Shown in pieces: positions 36,378 to 46,570 of a stretch of DNA of 64,000 nt. A program made the translations under genes and the position numbers. This stretch comes from Vibrio anguillarum (GTDB lineage Bacteria > Pseudomonadota > Gammaproteobacteria > Enterobacterales > Vibrionaceae): the NCBI RefSeq assembly GCF_001989995.2, contig NZ_JAHGUP010000021.1, positions 1-64,000 on the forward strand, given 5' to 3'. Position 1 is the first letter of the stretch; the number at the start of each line of letters is the position of its first letter. The notes beneath the pieces are model-generated. The model was not told where the DNA came from and made no database searches. It worked only from the letters and a program-made list of their open reading frames with translations.

Positions 36378-37463
36378 ATGGCAGGAAACAGTATCGGACA
36401 ACATTTTCGGGTGATGACATTCGGAGAAAGTCACGGTATCGCACTAGGATGTATCGTCGACGGATGCCCTCCGGGCTTAGAAATTACAGAAGCTGACTTA
36501 CAGATAGACCTAGATCGTCGCCGTCCTGGCACATCTCGCTATACAACGCAGCGCCGTGAAGCGGATGAAGTCAAAATTCTTTCTGGTGTATTTGAGGGGA
36601 AAACCACAGGTACATCGATCGGTCTATTAATTGAAAATACCGACCAACGTTCAACCGATTATTCAGACATTAAAGACAAGTTTCGCCCCGGTCATGCCGA
36701 TTATACCTACCACCAAAAATATGGCATTCGCGACTATCGTGGTGGTGGCCGTTCATCAGCACGAGAGACAGCGATGCGAGTGGCAGCGGGAGCCATTGCG
36801 AAGAAATATCTCAAACAAGAATTTGGGGTTGAAATTCGCGCTTACTTGTCACAAATGGGTGATGTTTGTATCGATAAAGTGGATTGGAATGAAATTGAGA
36901 ATAACGCCTTTTTCTGTCCAGATGCAGACAAAGTGGCGGCATTCGACCAACTGATCCGTGATTTGAAAAAAGAAGGTGATTCGATCGGTGCAAAAATTCA
37001 AGTTGTCGCGACCAACCTGCCTGTTGGTTTAGGTGAGCCGGTATTTGATCGTCTAGATGCGGATATTGCGCATGCTTTGATGAGCATTAATGCGGTGAAA
37101 GGGGTAGAGATTGGTGACGGTTTTGATGTCGTGCAGCAAAAAGGCAGCCAGCATCGAGATCCTCTAACACCGAACGGCTTTCGCTCAAATCATGCTGGCG
37201 GTATTTTAGGCGGTATTTCGACTGGACAAGATATTGTTGCCAGTATTGCACTTAAACCCACGTCAAGTATTACAGTACCTGGCGATACCATTACTCGCAC
37301 GGGTGAACCCACACAACTTATCACGAAAGGTCGCCATGATCCTTGCGTTGGTATTCGCGCCGTGCCCATTGCCGAAGCAATGCTGGCGATTGTGTTGATG
37401 GACCACTTACTTCGTCATCGCGGGCAGAATTTTGCGGTTCAAACAGAAACGCCTAAAATCTAA
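36378..37463 (+). CDS. aroC: Chorismate synthase AroC
   Basis: 361 residues. Converts 5-enolpyruvylshikimate-3-phosphate to chorismate, with reduced FMN as cofactor, the last common step to aromatic amino acids and folate. Signatures: [35 protein letters not shown] and [19 protein letters not shown]. The ATG at 36378 ([20 protein letters not shown]) follows GAGGAA; the earlier ATG at 36333 adds a stretch not found in the family. It is a single gene between terminators. Confidence 0.96.
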   Translation: MAGNSIGQHFRVMTFGESHGIALGCIVDGCPPGLEITEADLQIDLDRRRPGTSRYTTQRREADEVKILSGVFEGKTTGTSIGLLIENTDQRSTDYSDIKDKFRPGHADYTYHQKYGIRDYRGGGRSSARETAMRVAAGAIAKKYLKQEFGVEIRAYLSQMGDVCIDKVDWNEIENNAFFCPDADKVAAFDQLIRDLKKEGDSIGAKIQVVATNLPVGLGEPVFDRLDADIAHALMSINAVKGVEIGDGFDVVQQKGSQHRDPLTPNGFRSNHAGGILGGISTGQDIVASIALKPTSSITVPGDTITRTGEPTQLITKGRHDPCVGIRAVPIAEAMLAIVLMDHLLRHRGQNFAVQTETPKI

Positions 37464-37488
37464 TCCAGCATAACCGAATTAAAATGAA

Positions 37489-37515
37489 AAGCGCCCTTCT
37501 TGTTAGGGCGCTTTT
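37489..37515 (+). terminator. Terminator of aroC
   Basis: AAAGCGCCCT (37489-37498) and AGGGCGCTTT (37506-37515), with a T-rich tail. Confidence 0.85.
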
Positions 37516-37614
37516 GTTTTAAGCAATTTTCTGTTTGGCCAATTTCCGCGGCTGAATGAATTTTTTATCGAAACAAGTCAGCTAACTAACTAAATATCTA
37601 ACATCGGATTGTGG

Positions 37615-38238
37615 CTAATGAATCTGATTTTCAGCATCAAGCTGGAAAGAAGGCAAACGCCATTTAAAACGCACTGCCGCCATACGCAATAAATAACCCA
37701 CAATAAGCGTTACTATCGTGCTGGTGACATCATTGATGCCGAATGCGAGTAAGGTTAAATAAAGCCCTGAAGCGACTAATGAAACCGAAGCGTAGAGTTC
37801 TTCATGCAGTACCAGTGGCGTTTGTCTGCAGATTAAATCGCGTAATAACCCACCAAACACCCCAGTGACCAACGCAGAAACCATACAAATGCCGGGATGC
37901 AAACCCATGCCCATTGCGACTTTTGTGCCTATGATACTGAACACAATTAGCCCCAATGCATCTAAACGAATGAACAACCCTTTGAGTTTGATTACCCATT
38001 TAGCTAAGCCTGTGGTGAGAACGCCTGCGATACAGGTAATGGCTAAAAACTCCGGATTCTTCACCCAACCTAGCGGATAATGGCCGAGTAAAATATCCCT
38101 CACCGTACCGCCTCCAATCGCAGTGGCACTCGCTACTAACATCACACCGAACCAATCCATTTTTCGACGGCCTGCACTCAATGCGCCAGTCATCGCTTCG
38201 GCAGTAATACCAATAATATATAAAACACTGAGCAACAT
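37615..38238 (-). CDS. TRIC-type cation channel / UPF0126 membrane protein (YicG/YadS family)
   Basis: 207 residues with about seven membrane helices arranged as two repeated units, each with a GGG-type bend (AIGGGTVRDILLG in the first, TGVFGGLLRDLIC in the second). This is the TRIC channel signature of the YicG/YadS family. Bacterial TRIC homologues form trimeric channels permeable to K+ in vitro; the role in the cell is unclear. The ATG at 38238 has GGAG 9 nt upstream; a GTG at 38259 is too close to its purine stretch. It is a single gene. Confidence 0.82.
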   Translation of the reverse strand: MLLSVLYIIGITAEAMTGALSAGRRKMDWFGVMLVASATAIGGGTVRDILLGHYPLGWVKNPEFLAITCIAGVLTTGLAKWVIKLKGLFIRLDALGLIVFSIIGTKVAMGMGLHPGICMVSALVTGVFGGLLRDLICRQTPLVLHEELYASVSLVASGLYLTLLAFGINDVTSTIVTLIVGYLLRMAAVRFKWRLPSFQLDAENQIH

Positions 38239-38472
38239 AATGCGGTACTCCGACAGCACTTCCTTAGGTATATAAGAACCGAGAAAGCGGTTGAACTTAA
38301 AAATGGAGGCGCAAGTGTAGTAGTAAAGTCAGGCGATGGCGAATGAGATTTTATGCCAAGAAACCGTTTGACCGATTAATAAAACTAATGAAGTGGGGCG
38401 ATTGAATGGCTTTACCTGACTACAGAAAAATAAGAGAATGCGTTGAGAAATTTTTGCCTGCATGACTGAGCG

Positions 38473-39003
38473 ATGACACATCAATACCAAGACTTGATCT
38501 CCCTGTTCAATGACACTTTTTTTGAGCCATTCAATACGCGTTTAGAGCTCGGTGGTGATGAGCCGATTTACTTGCCTGCTGATGCGCAAATCAATCATCA
38601 CCGCATCATTTTCGCACGAGGCTTCTTTGCCTCGGCACTGCACGAAATCGCGCATTGGTGTGTCGCCGGCCCTGAACGACGATTGATGGAAGATTTTGGC
38701 TATTGGTATCAACCAGACGGGCGAACCGCGCAAGTTCAAGCCGAATTTGAAAAAGTAGAGGTTCGCCCTCAAGCGTATGAGTGGATTTTATCGGTCAGTG
38801 CTGGCTTTCCTTTTACTGTGAGTTGTGACAACCTACACGGCGCTTTTGAACCAGACCGTATCGCCTTTATGACTCAGGTACATCGTGAGGTAGTCGCTAT
38901 CTTACAGGTTGGACTTCCACCCCGAGTGAAGATGCTGTCAGATGCATTACGTGCTTTTTATGGTACGACAGAATTAAGGCTAGAGCACTTTATTATCAGG
39001 TAA
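38473..39003 (+). CDS. epmC: Elongation factor P hydroxylase EpmC (YfcM)
   Basis: A 176-residue protein matching the EpmC/YfcM family. HEIAHWCVAGPERR provides the likely metal-binding histidines and glutamate, and further conserved residues lie in KVEVRPQAYEWILS. In E. coli it hydroxylates the beta-lysylated lysine of EF-P. The companion modification genes epmA and epmB are not in the window. It lies 32 bp before yfcL, the same pair as in E. coli. The ATG at 38473 has a poor ribosome site. Confidence 0.9.
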   Translation: MTHQYQDLISLFNDTFFEPFNTRLELGGDEPIYLPADAQINHHRIIFARGFFASALHEIAHWCVAGPERRLMEDFGYWYQPDGRTAQVQAEFEKVEVRPQAYEWILSVSAGFPFTVSCDNLHGAFEPDRIAFMTQVHREVVAILQVGLPPRVKMLSDALRAFYGTTELRLEHFIIR

Positions 39004-39035
39004 CTAGCTAAATAATAAGAGAAAATGAGAGTTGT

Positions 39036-39299
39036 ATGATTATTGGATTTGAAGAAAAACTGCTGGAAATGATTGATGCACGTATTGCGACGGCATCGGA
39101 CGATGAATTGTTTGCGGGTGGTTATTTGCGAGGTCATATTTCTTTGTCTGCAGCCGCGTGTGAAGATGAAGGAATTGACGATCTATCTCTGTTTAAAGCA
39201 CGAATTGAGCAAAGCCTAGAGCAAGCGCGCACAGAGCTTACGCCTGCCGACCGCGTGATTGTGTTCGATTTATGGACCGAGCTTCACAACCAAGCTTAA
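39036..39299 (+). CDS. yfcL: YfcL family protein
   Basis: An 87-residue, mostly helical acidic protein similar to E. coli YfcL (FEEKLLEMIDARIATASDDELFAGGYLRGHISLSAAACE). It has no known function and no membrane or signal sequence. It directly follows epmC (32 bp), as in E. coli, which hints at a shared role without showing it. Confidence 0.85.
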   Translation: MIIGFEEKLLEMIDARIATASDDELFAGGYLRGHISLSAAACEDEGIDDLSLFKARIEQSLEQARTELTPADRVIVFDLWTELHNQA

Positions 39300-39416
39300 G
39301 ATGAGCACACTTAACTCATTCGAATTCTTTGAATGAGTCCGTAAAATTTTTATGGTTGTTGTTAATTTGTGCGATCGCTATGCTTAAGCCATATTCGAAC
39401 ACACAAGGGCAACACC

Positions 39417-39941
39417 ATGAAAGTCATCGCATTTGGAGCATCAAACAGCTCAACTTCAATCAATAAAGCATTGGCCACTTACACCGCTCACCTCATCGAA
39501 GGTGCAGACGTGGTGGTGCTTGATATTAACAACTATACCGTTCCTATGTTTAGCGAAGATCTTGAAAAAGAGCTTGGTCAAGCCGAAGGCGCTCAAGCTT
39601 TTCTGCGTGATCTTGCTCAAGCGGATGCGTTTGTTATCTCTTTTGCTGAGCATAATGGTCACTACCCAGCGGCGTACAAAAATTTATTTGACTGGGCAAC
39701 ACGCATTGACCGTGAACTATTCAAAGGTAAACCTGCTGTTTACCTAGCCAGCTCTCCTGGTCCTGGTGGCGCGCAATCGGTTTTGGCGGCGGCAAATAAT
39801 TCTGCTCCTTATTTTGGTGGTAATGTAAAAGCGTCTGTCTCGGTACCGAGTTTTTATGACAATTTTGACTTGGCCACGGGTCAAGTGACTAACCCAGAAG
39901 TGGCTGCACAATTGAAAGACGCGGTTGCGAAGCTCGTATAG
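39417..39941 (+). CDS. NAD(P)H-dependent FMN reductase family protein
   Basis: A 174-residue flavodoxin-like oxidoreductase. The phosphate-binding loop is GASNSSTSINKALA after the first strand (MKVIAFGASNSS), then FAEHNGHYPAAYKNLFDWATR, a typical NADPH-dependent FMN reductase segment that holds the isoalloxazine, and YLASSPGPGGAQ. The ATG at 39417 follows AAGGG; an earlier ATG at 39369 adds a non-conserved stretch. It is a single gene ended by a strong terminator. The physiological substrate is unknown. Confidence 0.85.
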   Translation: MKVIAFGASNSSTSINKALATYTAHLIEGADVVVLDINNYTVPMFSEDLEKELGQAEGAQAFLRDLAQADAFVISFAEHNGHYPAAYKNLFDWATRIDRELFKGKPAVYLASSPGPGGAQSVLAAANNSAPYFGGNVKASVSVPSFYDNFDLATGQVTNPEVAAQLKDAVAKLV

Positions 39942-40010
39942 TTTTCTTGTCTCGTTTTAAATTCGTCTCACGTTAAGTTTCACGCCTTTTCGCGTGAAAA
40001 AGTGAGCATT

Positions 40011-40043
40011 AAAAAAGCCTTGCTGGATAAGCAAGGCTTTTTT
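40011..40043. terminator. Bidirectional terminator between the FMN reductase gene and mnmC
   Basis: A 13-base stem AAAAAAGCCTTGC / GCAAGGCTTTTTT with a seven-base loop. It works in both directions and lies between convergent genes. Confidence 0.9.
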
Positions 40044-40055
40044 CTATGATGGGTT

Positions 40056-42083
40056 TTATCGAGGAGTACGTTCGGTGATGGCTTTGCCTTTTTTGAGTTT
40101 TCTCACCCACATTCGACTTGGATGAAGCGTTTCGAGTACATCAACAGCAAGTGGTAGCGGATCGCCACTCATTTGTGAAGCCAGCAACTCAGCCATTAAT
40201 GGCGCAGAACTTAGCCCTCGCGATCCTAGCCCGAGCATGCAGTACAAATGAGGATAGTGAGCCACAGATGGAGTCTGTTGCGGATCTTGGGACGTTAACG
40301 GCTGGTAGTCGAGCTTGATCTGTTCAAAGTTGCCCACATTCCCGACAAACGGCAAATGATCGCGGCTGACACAGCGAACGCCTTGGCGAGATTGATTGCT
40401 AGATGTATCGACTTGCTGTGTCCAGTTTTGGTCGTTAATACAACGGGTTAAGCGTTGTCCATTCTCTTGCTGCGCCGCCGCATCGAATGCTTGGTTGATT
40501 TGACTTCGGTCATAACTTGCGCCAATGCAGTGCTGTTGAGTGTTGGGGTTGTGCGGCGTCATATAGCCGTCATAACACAACACGCTGCTCAGCTTTTGCA
40601 ATGTTTCTGTGGTTGGAATATGGCTCACTTGTCCTTTCACTTTGCCAAGTGGCAACGCTTGTGTTTGCTCGAAATGGTCAAATTGATGACCGTTTGCAAT
40701 GACCACACACTGATGGTGCTTTTCGTTACCATTAACACATAATGTCCATTGCCGCTGTATTTCATCCCAGCGCAAAGACTCCACCTTGTGATTGAAATAG
40801 ACGTTGAATCGCTCACTTTGGCTTAATTGGTCAAACAGGCCTTGTGTCAGTTGAGCAGGGCAAAGCCATCCTCCTAGTGGGTAATGTAAGCTGTCCATGT
40901 CAGTCGGTAAGCCGACGTTTTGTAACGTTGCTTGTTGATCGCAGTAGTGCATTAGCTGAGGGTTAAATTTCCCTTCAAGCATCGCCATCTGTTTTTGGGT
41001 CGATTTTTCATCCCACATCAATTGGGTCACACCACACCAATCATGATCAAAAGGGACGGTTTGCGCCATTTGTTCAACAAATTGCCGAGCAAACAGAAAA
41101 GCGGGCGCAAAAACACGCGATACACCACTGTGGTTTTTATTCAGCAGTGGGTAAACCGCACCTTGTCGGTTACCTGAAGCACCTTGAGCGGCCTGAGGAT
41201 CGGCGCAATACAGGCTGACATTGATACCGCGGCGATTGAGCATTTTAGCTAATGTGGCACTAGCAATGCCGCCGCCGATGATCGCCACGTCGGTAATATT
41301 GGTTGTCGGCGCAATCGCAAACCAAGGTTTTATATTGCTGTACGGCGTTTTGTGTTCCAGTTGACCAGCAATCATCTCTCTTTTGGTGCCAAAGCCTTTC
41401 ACTTTTTTCATCGAAAAGCCTGCTTCTATCAATCCGCGTCGTACAAAACCTGCGGCGGTAAAAGTGGCGCACGTGGCTTTGTGTTTCGCCAGTTTGGCCA
41501 TATTCTCAAACAGCGTTTGATTCCACATTTCAGGGTTTTTACTGGGAGCAAAACCATCCAAAAACCATGCGTCTACCACGCCTTGCTCGGTTGTGGGAAC
41601 TTGCGGCATACACTCTTTGATATCACCGAACCAAAGATCAAGGGTAATGGCGCCATCATCAAGAACAATGCGATGACATTCTGGTACTGCAATCGGGTAG
41701 TGTTGTTGAAGCTTTTTCGCATAAGTCGCTAATTCAGGCCACGCTTGGTGCGCTGTTATCAAGTCGTGTTTATTGAGCGGATATTTTTCAAAACTGATAA
41801 AATGCAGCGCTTGCAATGGCGCATTTGGGTTTTGTTGCCTAAACGCATCAAATTCTTGCCATACAGCGAGAAAATTTAACCCAGTGCCAAACCCCGTTTC
41901 GGCAATGACGAATCGTTTTTGGTCATATTGGTGCCATCTTTGTGGTATATGATTTTGGGAAAGAAACACGTAACGCGTCTCTTCTAGGCCGTTAACGTTG
42001 GAAAAGTAAACGTCATCGAATTGGTCGGAAACGGGTGTGCCCGCTTCATTCCAACCCAGTGTTGCGTTGGTTATGCTGGTCAT
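40056..42083 (-). CDS. mnmC: Bifunctional tRNA-modifying enzyme MnmC
   Basis: A 675-residue fusion. The N-terminal part (about 1-240) is the SAM methyltransferase MnmD ([12 protein letters not shown] as the SAM loop, then [17 protein letters not shown]). The C-terminal part (about 265-660) is the FAD-dependent oxidoreductase with the nucleotide loop [19 protein letters not shown] near 269. The oxidoreductase domain converts cmnm5(s2)U34 to nm5(s2)U34, and the methyltransferase domain makes mnm5(s2)U34 in several tRNAs. It is divergent from fabB, as in E. coli, with 127 bp between. The length is normal for the fused form. Confidence 0.95.
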   Translation of the reverse strand: MTSITNATLGWNEAGTPVSDQFDDVYFSNVNGLEETRYVFLSQNHIPQRWHQYDQKRFVIAETGFGTGLNFLAVWQEFDAFRQQNPNAPLQALHFISFEKYPLNKHDLITAHQAWPELATYAKKLQQHYPIAVPECHRIVLDDGAITLDLWFGDIKECMPQVPTTEQGVVDAWFLDGFAPSKNPEMWNQTLFENMAKLAKHKATCATFTAAGFVRRGLIEAGFSMKKVKGFGTKREMIAGQLEHKTPYSNIKPWFAIAPTTNITDVAIIGGGIASATLAKMLNRRGINVSLYCADPQAAQGASGNRQGAVYPLLNKNHSGVSRVFAPAFLFARQFVEQMAQTVPFDHDWCGVTQLMWDEKSTQKQMAMLEGKFNPQLMHYCDQQATLQNVGLPTDMDSLHYPLGGWLCPAQLTQGLFDQLSQSERFNVYFNHKVESLRWDEIQRQWTLCVNGNEKHHQCVVIANGHQFDHFEQTQALPLGKVKGQVSHIPTTETLQKLSSVLCYDGYMTPHNPNTQQHCIGASYDRSQINQAFDAAAQQENGQRLTRCINDQNWTQQVDTSSNQSRQGVRCVSRDHLPFVGNVGNFEQIKLDYQPLTSQDPQQTPSVAHYPHLYCMLGLGSRGLSSAPLMAELLASQMSGDPLPLAVDVLETLHPSRMWVRKLKKGKAITERTPR

Positions 42084-42144
42084 AATGGTGTAATTCTGTG
42101 AAATCGGGCGATATATAGCTCGAGATTGTACGAATTTCTGGGAA

Positions 42145-42161
42145 AGCTGACCACTTTTGTT
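42145..42161. promoter_or_regulatory. Possible FadR site upstream of fabB
   Basis: AGCTGACCACTTTTGTT, about 50 bp before fabB, resembles FadR operators of the type AACTGATCGGACTTGTT at both ends but is degenerate in the centre. FadR activates fabB in E. coli and V. cholerae. The site is tentative. Confidence 0.3.
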
Positions 42162-42210
42162 ATTCTTCTTAGTTATTATCTAAGCGAATTTTGAATTATA
42201 GGAATGTCAC

Positions 42211-43422
42211 ATGAAACGAGTCGTAATCACCGGTATGGGTATTGTTTCAAGTATCGGTAACAACGTCGAAGAAGTTTTAGCGTCTCTAAAAGCAGGCAAA
42301 TCAGGTATTACCGCTTCTGAGCAGTTCAAAGAGAACGGTTTACGCTCTCAAGTGTGGGGTAGCCTGAAAATGAACCCTGCTGACCATATTGATCGCAAAC
42401 AGATGCGTTTTATGGGTGATGCGGCCGCGTTTGCATACCTATCAATGGAACAAGCGATTGCCGATTCAGGTTTAGCACCAGAGCAGGTCTCTAATGACCG
42501 CACTGGTATTGTGGCTGGTTCTGGCGGTGCGTCGTCGTATAACCAAGTTATTGCTGTCGACACATTGCGCACAAAAGGCGTGAAGCGCGTTGGTCCTTAC
42601 ATGGTTCCACGTACTATGTCTTCGACTGTTTCAGCCTGTCTTGCTACGCCATTTAAAATCCGTGGCGTCAACTACACCATGAGCTCCGCTTGTGCGACGT
42701 CGGCTCACTGTATTGGTCACGCAATGGAACTTATCCAATTGGGTAAGCAAGATGTTGTGTTTGCAGGTGGTGGTGAAGAGCTCGATTGGTCTTTAACTAT
42801 GATGTTTGATGCAATGGGTGCGTTGTCAACTAAGTACAACGAAACACCAGAAAAAGCGTCACGTACTTACGATGCTGACCGCGATGGTTTCGTGATTTCA
42901 GGCGGCGGCGGCATGGTTGTGGTTGAAGAGCTTGAGCATGCACTGGCTCGCTGCGCAAAAATTTACGGTGAAATCGTCGGTTACGGTGCGACATCCGATG
43001 GCTACGACATGGTGGCTCCATCAGGTGAAGGTGCTGTGCGTTGTATGAAGATGGCAATGCAAGCGGTAGATAGTGTGGATTATGTCAATACACATGGTAC
43101 TTCCACACCTGTCGGTGATGTAAAAGAGTTGGGTGCCATTCAAGAAGTGTTCGCTGGCAACAGCCCAGCTATCTCGGCAACAAAAGCAATGACTGGCCAC
43201 GCATTGGGTGCGGCAGGTGTGCATGAAGCCATCTACTCTACCTTGATGCTTCACCACGGCTTTATCGCGCCAAGCATCAACATTGACAATTTAGATCCAG
43301 CGGCTGATGGCCTTGATATTGTGACCGAAATGCGCGAGCAAGAGCTAACCACTGTGATGTCTAACAGCTTTGGTTTTGGCGGTACCAACGCGACGCTAGT
43401 GATCAAAAAGTATCAAGGCTAA
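42211..43422 (+). CDS. fabB: Beta-ketoacyl-ACP synthase I FabB
   Basis: 403 residues, thiolase-fold condensing enzyme that elongates fatty acids and is needed for unsaturated fatty acid synthesis. The catalytic triad is visible: Cys161 in [10 protein letters not shown], His in [11 protein letters not shown] and His in [12 protein letters not shown], with the C-terminal GFGGTNATL loop. The ATG at 42211 is preceded by TATAGGAATGTC. It is a single gene followed by a long structured 3' UTR ending in a terminator. In V. cholerae that UTR is processed to the sRNA FarS. Confidence 0.96.
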   Translation: MKRVVITGMGIVSSIGNNVEEVLASLKAGKSGITASEQFKENGLRSQVWGSLKMNPADHIDRKQMRFMGDAAAFAYLSMEQAIADSGLAPEQVSNDRTGIVAGSGGASSYNQVIAVDTLRTKGVKRVGPYMVPRTMSSTVSACLATPFKIRGVNYTMSSACATSAHCIGHAMELIQLGKQDVVFAGGGEELDWSLTMMFDAMGALSTKYNETPEKASRTYDADRDGFVISGGGGMVVVEELEHALARCAKIYGEIVGYGATSDGYDMVAPSGEGAVRCMKMAMQAVDSVDYVNTHGTSTPVGDVKELGAIQEVFAGNSPAISATKAMTGHALGAAGVHEAIYSTLMLHHGFIAPSINIDNLDPAADGLDIVTEMREQELTTVMSNSFGFGGTNATLVIKKYQG

Positions 43423-43449
43423 TAAGCCTACACACCTCTTATAAAAAGG

Positions 43450-43568
43450 TTTCCAGAGCGGGTCAGCTTAGCTGATCGAACAGACGCAGACTCTGTCCCA
43501 TGGAGAGCGGGACGGGATCCTTTTGTTCTGGGTTTTTGCCCGGTTTCCGTGAGGAGCCGGGCATTTTT
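43450..43568 (+). ncRNA. farS: Probable 3' UTR-derived sRNA FarS downstream of fabB
   Basis: The 200-bp region after fabB is rich in stems: GTCAGC/GCTGAT at 43459-43475, GTCCC/GGGAC near 43496-43515, and a long intrinsic terminator at 43537-43568. In V. cholerae the 3' UTR of fabB is cut by RNase E to give FarS, which with Hfq represses fadE-type fatty acid degradation genes. Position and architecture match. The identity is inferred from synteny, and the 5' end is approximate. Confidence 0.6.
43537..43568 (+). terminator. Terminator of fabB and its 3' UTR RNA
   Basis: TGCCCGG (43537-43543) pairs with CCGGGCA (43557-43563), extended by TTCC/GGAG around a GTGA loop, then five T. It is suited to an Hfq-binding sRNA 3' end. 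Confidence 0.88.
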
Positions 43569-43648
43569 ATGGAAAGCGGGATTTCTTCTCGACAGTCTGT
43601 GCGCTTTTCTGCACAATTCCTTCAATTTCGAAAATTGTGAACTCCGCT

Positions 43649-44794
43649 ATGAAAATCCTTATTGATGAAAACATGCCTTATGCTGAATCGTTATTTAGCC
43701 AGCTTGGTGAGGTGGTGTTGAAACCCGGTAGAAGCTTAACGGCTGATGATCTTATCGACGTTGACGCCTTGATGATTCGTTCTGTTACGAAAGTAAATCA
43801 AGCACTATTAGCGAAAGCCAATAAATTAAAGTTTGTTGGTACGGCGACGGCAGGTATGGACCACGTTGATCAAGCGCTTTTGGCTGAAAGAGGCATCTTT
43901 TTTACTGCCGCACCGGGGTGTAATAAGGTGGGAGTGGCTGAGTATGTTTTCAGTGTATTGATGGTGTTAGCACAGCAGCATGGTTTTTCTGCCTTAGAGA
44001 AAACCGTTGGCATTATTGGTGCTGGTCAAGTCGGCAGCTATTTAGCCGAGTGTTTAGCGGGGATTGGCATCAATGTACTGCTCAACGATCCCCCAAAACA
44101 AGCACAGGGTGATTGCCGCGAGTTTACTCATCTTGATGTTTTACTTGATAAAGCGGATGTCATTACGCTGCATACACCCATTACTAAAAGTGGTGAATGG
44201 CCAACTCATCACTTGATTGATGAAGTTCGACTTGCCCAGTTGCGCAGTGATCAGATCTTGATCAACGCGGCTCGTGGCCCTGTGGTGGATAACCAAGCGC
44301 TGAAACAACGCCTACAGAAGAATGATGGTTTTATTGCCGCTTTAGACGTGTTTGAATTTGAACCTGAAGTGGATATGGAACTGCTGCCTTTGCTCGCGTT
44401 TGCGACGCCGCATGTGGCTGGCTATGGGTTAGAAGGTAAAGCCCGAGGCACGACCATGATTTTCAATAGTTTTTGTGAGTATCTTGGTGATGACCATTGC
44501 GCGAATGCCAGTAGTTTATTACCCGAGACCCCCATTGCCAAAGTGTATTTATCACGCGGTTGGGATGAAGAAACATTACGCAGTTTAACCCAATTGATTT
44601 ATGACGTACGCAAAGATGACGCCTTGTTTCGCCGTGAAATTGGCAAACCAGGTGCTTTTGATCAAATGCGTAAACTTTATTGGGATAGAAGAGAATATAG
44701 CGCGATGACTGTCGTCGGTAGTGAGTCGTGTGATCTCACTCCCTTAGCTAAATTAGGTTTTAAAACAGAGGTAACAAATGAGCCAAGAATTTAA
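43649..44794 (+). CDS. pdxB: Erythronate-4-phosphate dehydrogenase PdxB
   Basis: 381 residues, D-isomer 2-hydroxyacid dehydrogenase family, second step of the DXP-dependent pyridoxal phosphate pathway. The NAD loop is [14 protein letters not shown] (about 117-130), with catalytic-type residues in [11 protein letters not shown] and the [17 protein letters not shown] region (His). A C-terminal PdxB dimerisation domain (about 290-381) follows. The ATG at 43649 gives the family start [13 protein letters not shown]; a GTG 12 bp earlier also opens the frame. The last 17 bp overlap asd. Confidence 0.94.
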   Translation: MKILIDENMPYAESLFSQLGEVVLKPGRSLTADDLIDVDALMIRSVTKVNQALLAKANKLKFVGTATAGMDHVDQALLAERGIFFTAAPGCNKVGVAEYVFSVLMVLAQQHGFSALEKTVGIIGAGQVGSYLAECLAGIGINVLLNDPPKQAQGDCREFTHLDVLLDKADVITLHTPITKSGEWPTHHLIDEVRLAQLRSDQILINAARGPVVDNQALKQRLQKNDGFIAALDVFEFEPEVDMELLPLLAFATPHVAGYGLEGKARGTTMIFNSFCEYLGDDHCANASSLLPETPIAKVYLSRGWDEETLRSLTQLIYDVRKDDALFRREIGKPGAFDQMRKLYWDRREYSAMTVVGSESCDLTPLAKLGFKTEVTNEPRI

Positions 44795-45791
44795 TATCGC
44801 TATTTTAGGAGCAACCGGCGCGGTTGGTGAAACCATGCTTGAAGTGCTCAAAGATCGCAAATTCCCCGTTGGTGAACTTTACCTACTTGCCAGTGAGCGT
44901 AGTGAAGGTAAATTCTACCGCTTCAATGGTAAGACCATACAAGTACAAAATGTTGAAGATTTCGATTGGTCACAAGTTCAGATTGCACTGTTTTCCGCTG
45001 GTGGTGAATTGTCCGCAAAATGGGCACCTATTGCCACAGAAGAAGGCGTGGTAGTCATCGATAACACCTCACATTTCCGCTATGAGTACGATATCCCACT
45101 TGTTGTGCCTGAAGTGAACCCTGAAGCGATTGCGGATTTCCGTAACCGCAATATTATTGCGAACCCAAACTGCTCAACCATCCAAATGTTGGTGGCGTTA
45201 AAGCCGATTCACGACGCTGTGGGTATCGAGCGAATTAACGTATCAACTTATCAGTCCGTTTCAGGAGCTGGGAAGTCAGGCATTGATGAGTTGGCGGGAC
45301 AAACCGCAAGGCTGTTAAACGGTGTTTCGGCCGATCCTGATGTGTTTAGCCAGCAAATTGCGTTTAACTGCATCCCACAAATCGACCAGTTTATGGATAA
45401 TGGCTACACCAAGGAAGAGATGAAAATGGTGTGGGAAACGCAAAAAATATTCAATGACTCAACCATTATGGTCAACCCAACTTGTGTACGCGTGCCAGTT
45501 TTTTACGGCCATGCTGAGTCACTGCATATTGAAACACGCTTACCGATTGATGCTGAGCAAGTTATTGAGTTATTAGAGAAAACTGAAGGTATTGAAGTAT
45601 TCAGCGGGAATGATTTCCCCACGCAAGTTCGCGATGCGGGAGGGAAGGATACGGTTCTTGTAGGGCGTATTCGCAACGATATCAGTCACCACAGTGGCAT
45701 TAACATGTGGGTAGTGGCAGATAACGTGAGAAAAGGCGCTGCAACAAATACGGTACAAATTGCGGAAGTGTTGATTCGAGATTATTTCTAA
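44778..45791 (+). CDS. asd: Aspartate-semialdehyde dehydrogenase (second type, Asd2-like)
   Basis: 337 residues. Converts aspartyl phosphate to aspartate semialdehyde, the branch to lysine, threonine and methionine. NADP loop [14 protein letters not shown] at the start, active-site Cys132 in NPNCSTIQ, and the catalytic His region near [13 protein letters not shown]. It belongs to the type that V. cholerae carries in addition to the enterobacterial-like enzyme (the VC2107 type), from memory. Enterobacteria have its inactive-looking relative Usg in the same place after pdxB. The overlap with pdxB suggests coupled translation. Confidence 0.93.
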   Translation: MSQEFNIAILGATGAVGETMLEVLKDRKFPVGELYLLASERSEGKFYRFNGKTIQVQNVEDFDWSQVQIALFSAGGELSAKWAPIATEEGVVVIDNTSHFRYEYDIPLVVPEVNPEAIADFRNRNIIANPNCSTIQMLVALKPIHDAVGIERINVSTYQSVSGAGKSGIDELAGQTARLLNGVSADPDVFSQQIAFNCIPQIDQFMDNGYTKEEMKMVWETQKIFNDSTIMVNPTCVRVPVFYGHAESLHIETRLPIDAEQVIELLEKTEGIEVFSGNDFPTQVRDAGGKDTVLVGRIRNDISHHSGINMWVVADNVRKGAATNTVQIAEVLIRDYF

Positions 45792-45805
45792 TTAATACCT
45801 AGTAA

Positions 45806-45833
45806 AAAGGAGTGGCTTACCACTCCTTTCTCT
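45806..45833 (+). terminator. Terminator of pdxB-asd
   Basis: AAAGGAGTGG (45806-45815) and CCACTCCTTT (45820-45829) around CTTA, followed by a short T-rich run. Confidence 0.75.
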
Positions 45834-45840
45834 TTACACA

Positions 45841-45874
45841 AAAAAGCCGAGTGATTGATTCACCCGGCTTTTTT
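45841..45874. terminator. Terminator on the fur side
   Basis: AAAAAGCCG at 45841-45849 and CGGCTTTTTT downstream form a stem with A- and T-runs on both sides, so it can end fur transcripts (minus strand) as well as read-through from asd. Confidence 0.8.
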
Positions 45875-45906
45875 ATTATCGTCCAGCTCAAGGCTGAGAA
45901 TGATGG

Positions 45907-46356
45907 CTATCTTTTTGACTTGTGCGCGTTAGGGTTCTGCTTGCAACTGCCGTCGGCACATTTACCATATAGATAAAGGCTGTGATTGGTGAGCTGTACA
46001 TTATATTGCTCAGCAATCTCTCTTTGGCGTTGTTCGATCACCTCATCTGAAAACTCAATCACTTCACCACAATCTAAGCACACTAAGTGGTCGTGGTGGT
46101 GTTGTGTTGAAAGTTCAAAAACGGATTTTCCACCTTCAAAATGGTGACGAGTGACAATACCCGCATCATCAAATTGGTTTAATACTCGATAAACAGTCGC
46201 AAGACCGATTTCTTCACCAAGATCAATCAATTTCTTATACAGTTCTTCAGCGCTGATATGTTGGCATTCAGGCTGCTGTAGCACTTCTAAAATTTTTAGC
46301 CTAGGAAGGGTAACTTTAAGACCTGCATCCTTGAGCGCTTGGTTATTATCTGACAT
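45907..46356 (-). CDS. fur: Ferric uptake regulator Fur
   Basis: 149 residues, iron-sensing global repressor. It has an N-terminal winged helix (about 1-82, GLKVTLPRLKILEVLQQPE; SAEELYKKL; GLATVYRVLNQFDDAGIV as recognition region) and a metal-binding dimerisation domain with the HHHDHLVCLDCGEVIEF motif. The ATG at 46356 has AGGAA 5 nt upstream and gives the family start MSDNNQALKDAGLKVT; the frame extends back but has no homology there. A candidate Fur box lies 40 bp upstream, consistent with autoregulation. Confidence 0.96.
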   Translation of the reverse strand: MSDNNQALKDAGLKVTLPRLKILEVLQQPECQHISAEELYKKLIDLGEEIGLATVYRVLNQFDDAGIVTRHHFEGGKSVFELSTQHHHDHLVCLDCGEVIEFSDEVIEQRQREIAEQYNVQLTNHSLYLYGKCADGSCKQNPNAHKSKR

Positions 46357-46395
46357 ACACTTTCCTGTTGATGATCTGCAGCAGTTAACAGAATT

Positions 46396-46414
46396 CATAA
46401 TTGCGATCATTATA
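46396..46414 (-). promoter_or_regulatory. Candidate Fur box upstream of fur
   Basis: Reading toward fur, TATAATGATCGCAATTATG matches 13 of 19 positions of the Fur box GATAATGATAATCATTATC. It lies 40-58 bp upstream of the fur start, a plausible operator for autorepression. Confidence 0.5.
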
Positions 46415-46570
46415 GGGGAGTCACTGCTAACAATAAACCACGAAGTTCAAAGGGTTACTTTATATTTGTCACAAAGCCGCGCAATATCACTGATATAACA
46501 GCTCTTACCAGTTACAATTGCGTAACATTTATTAGTGATTGAGTCGATAGGTTTAAAAGGTGAGCACGGA

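Noticed and set aside
43428..43625. A minus-strand 65-codon frame after fabB
   Set aside because: It overlaps the fabB terminator and structured 3' UTR and has no family similarity or ribosome site.
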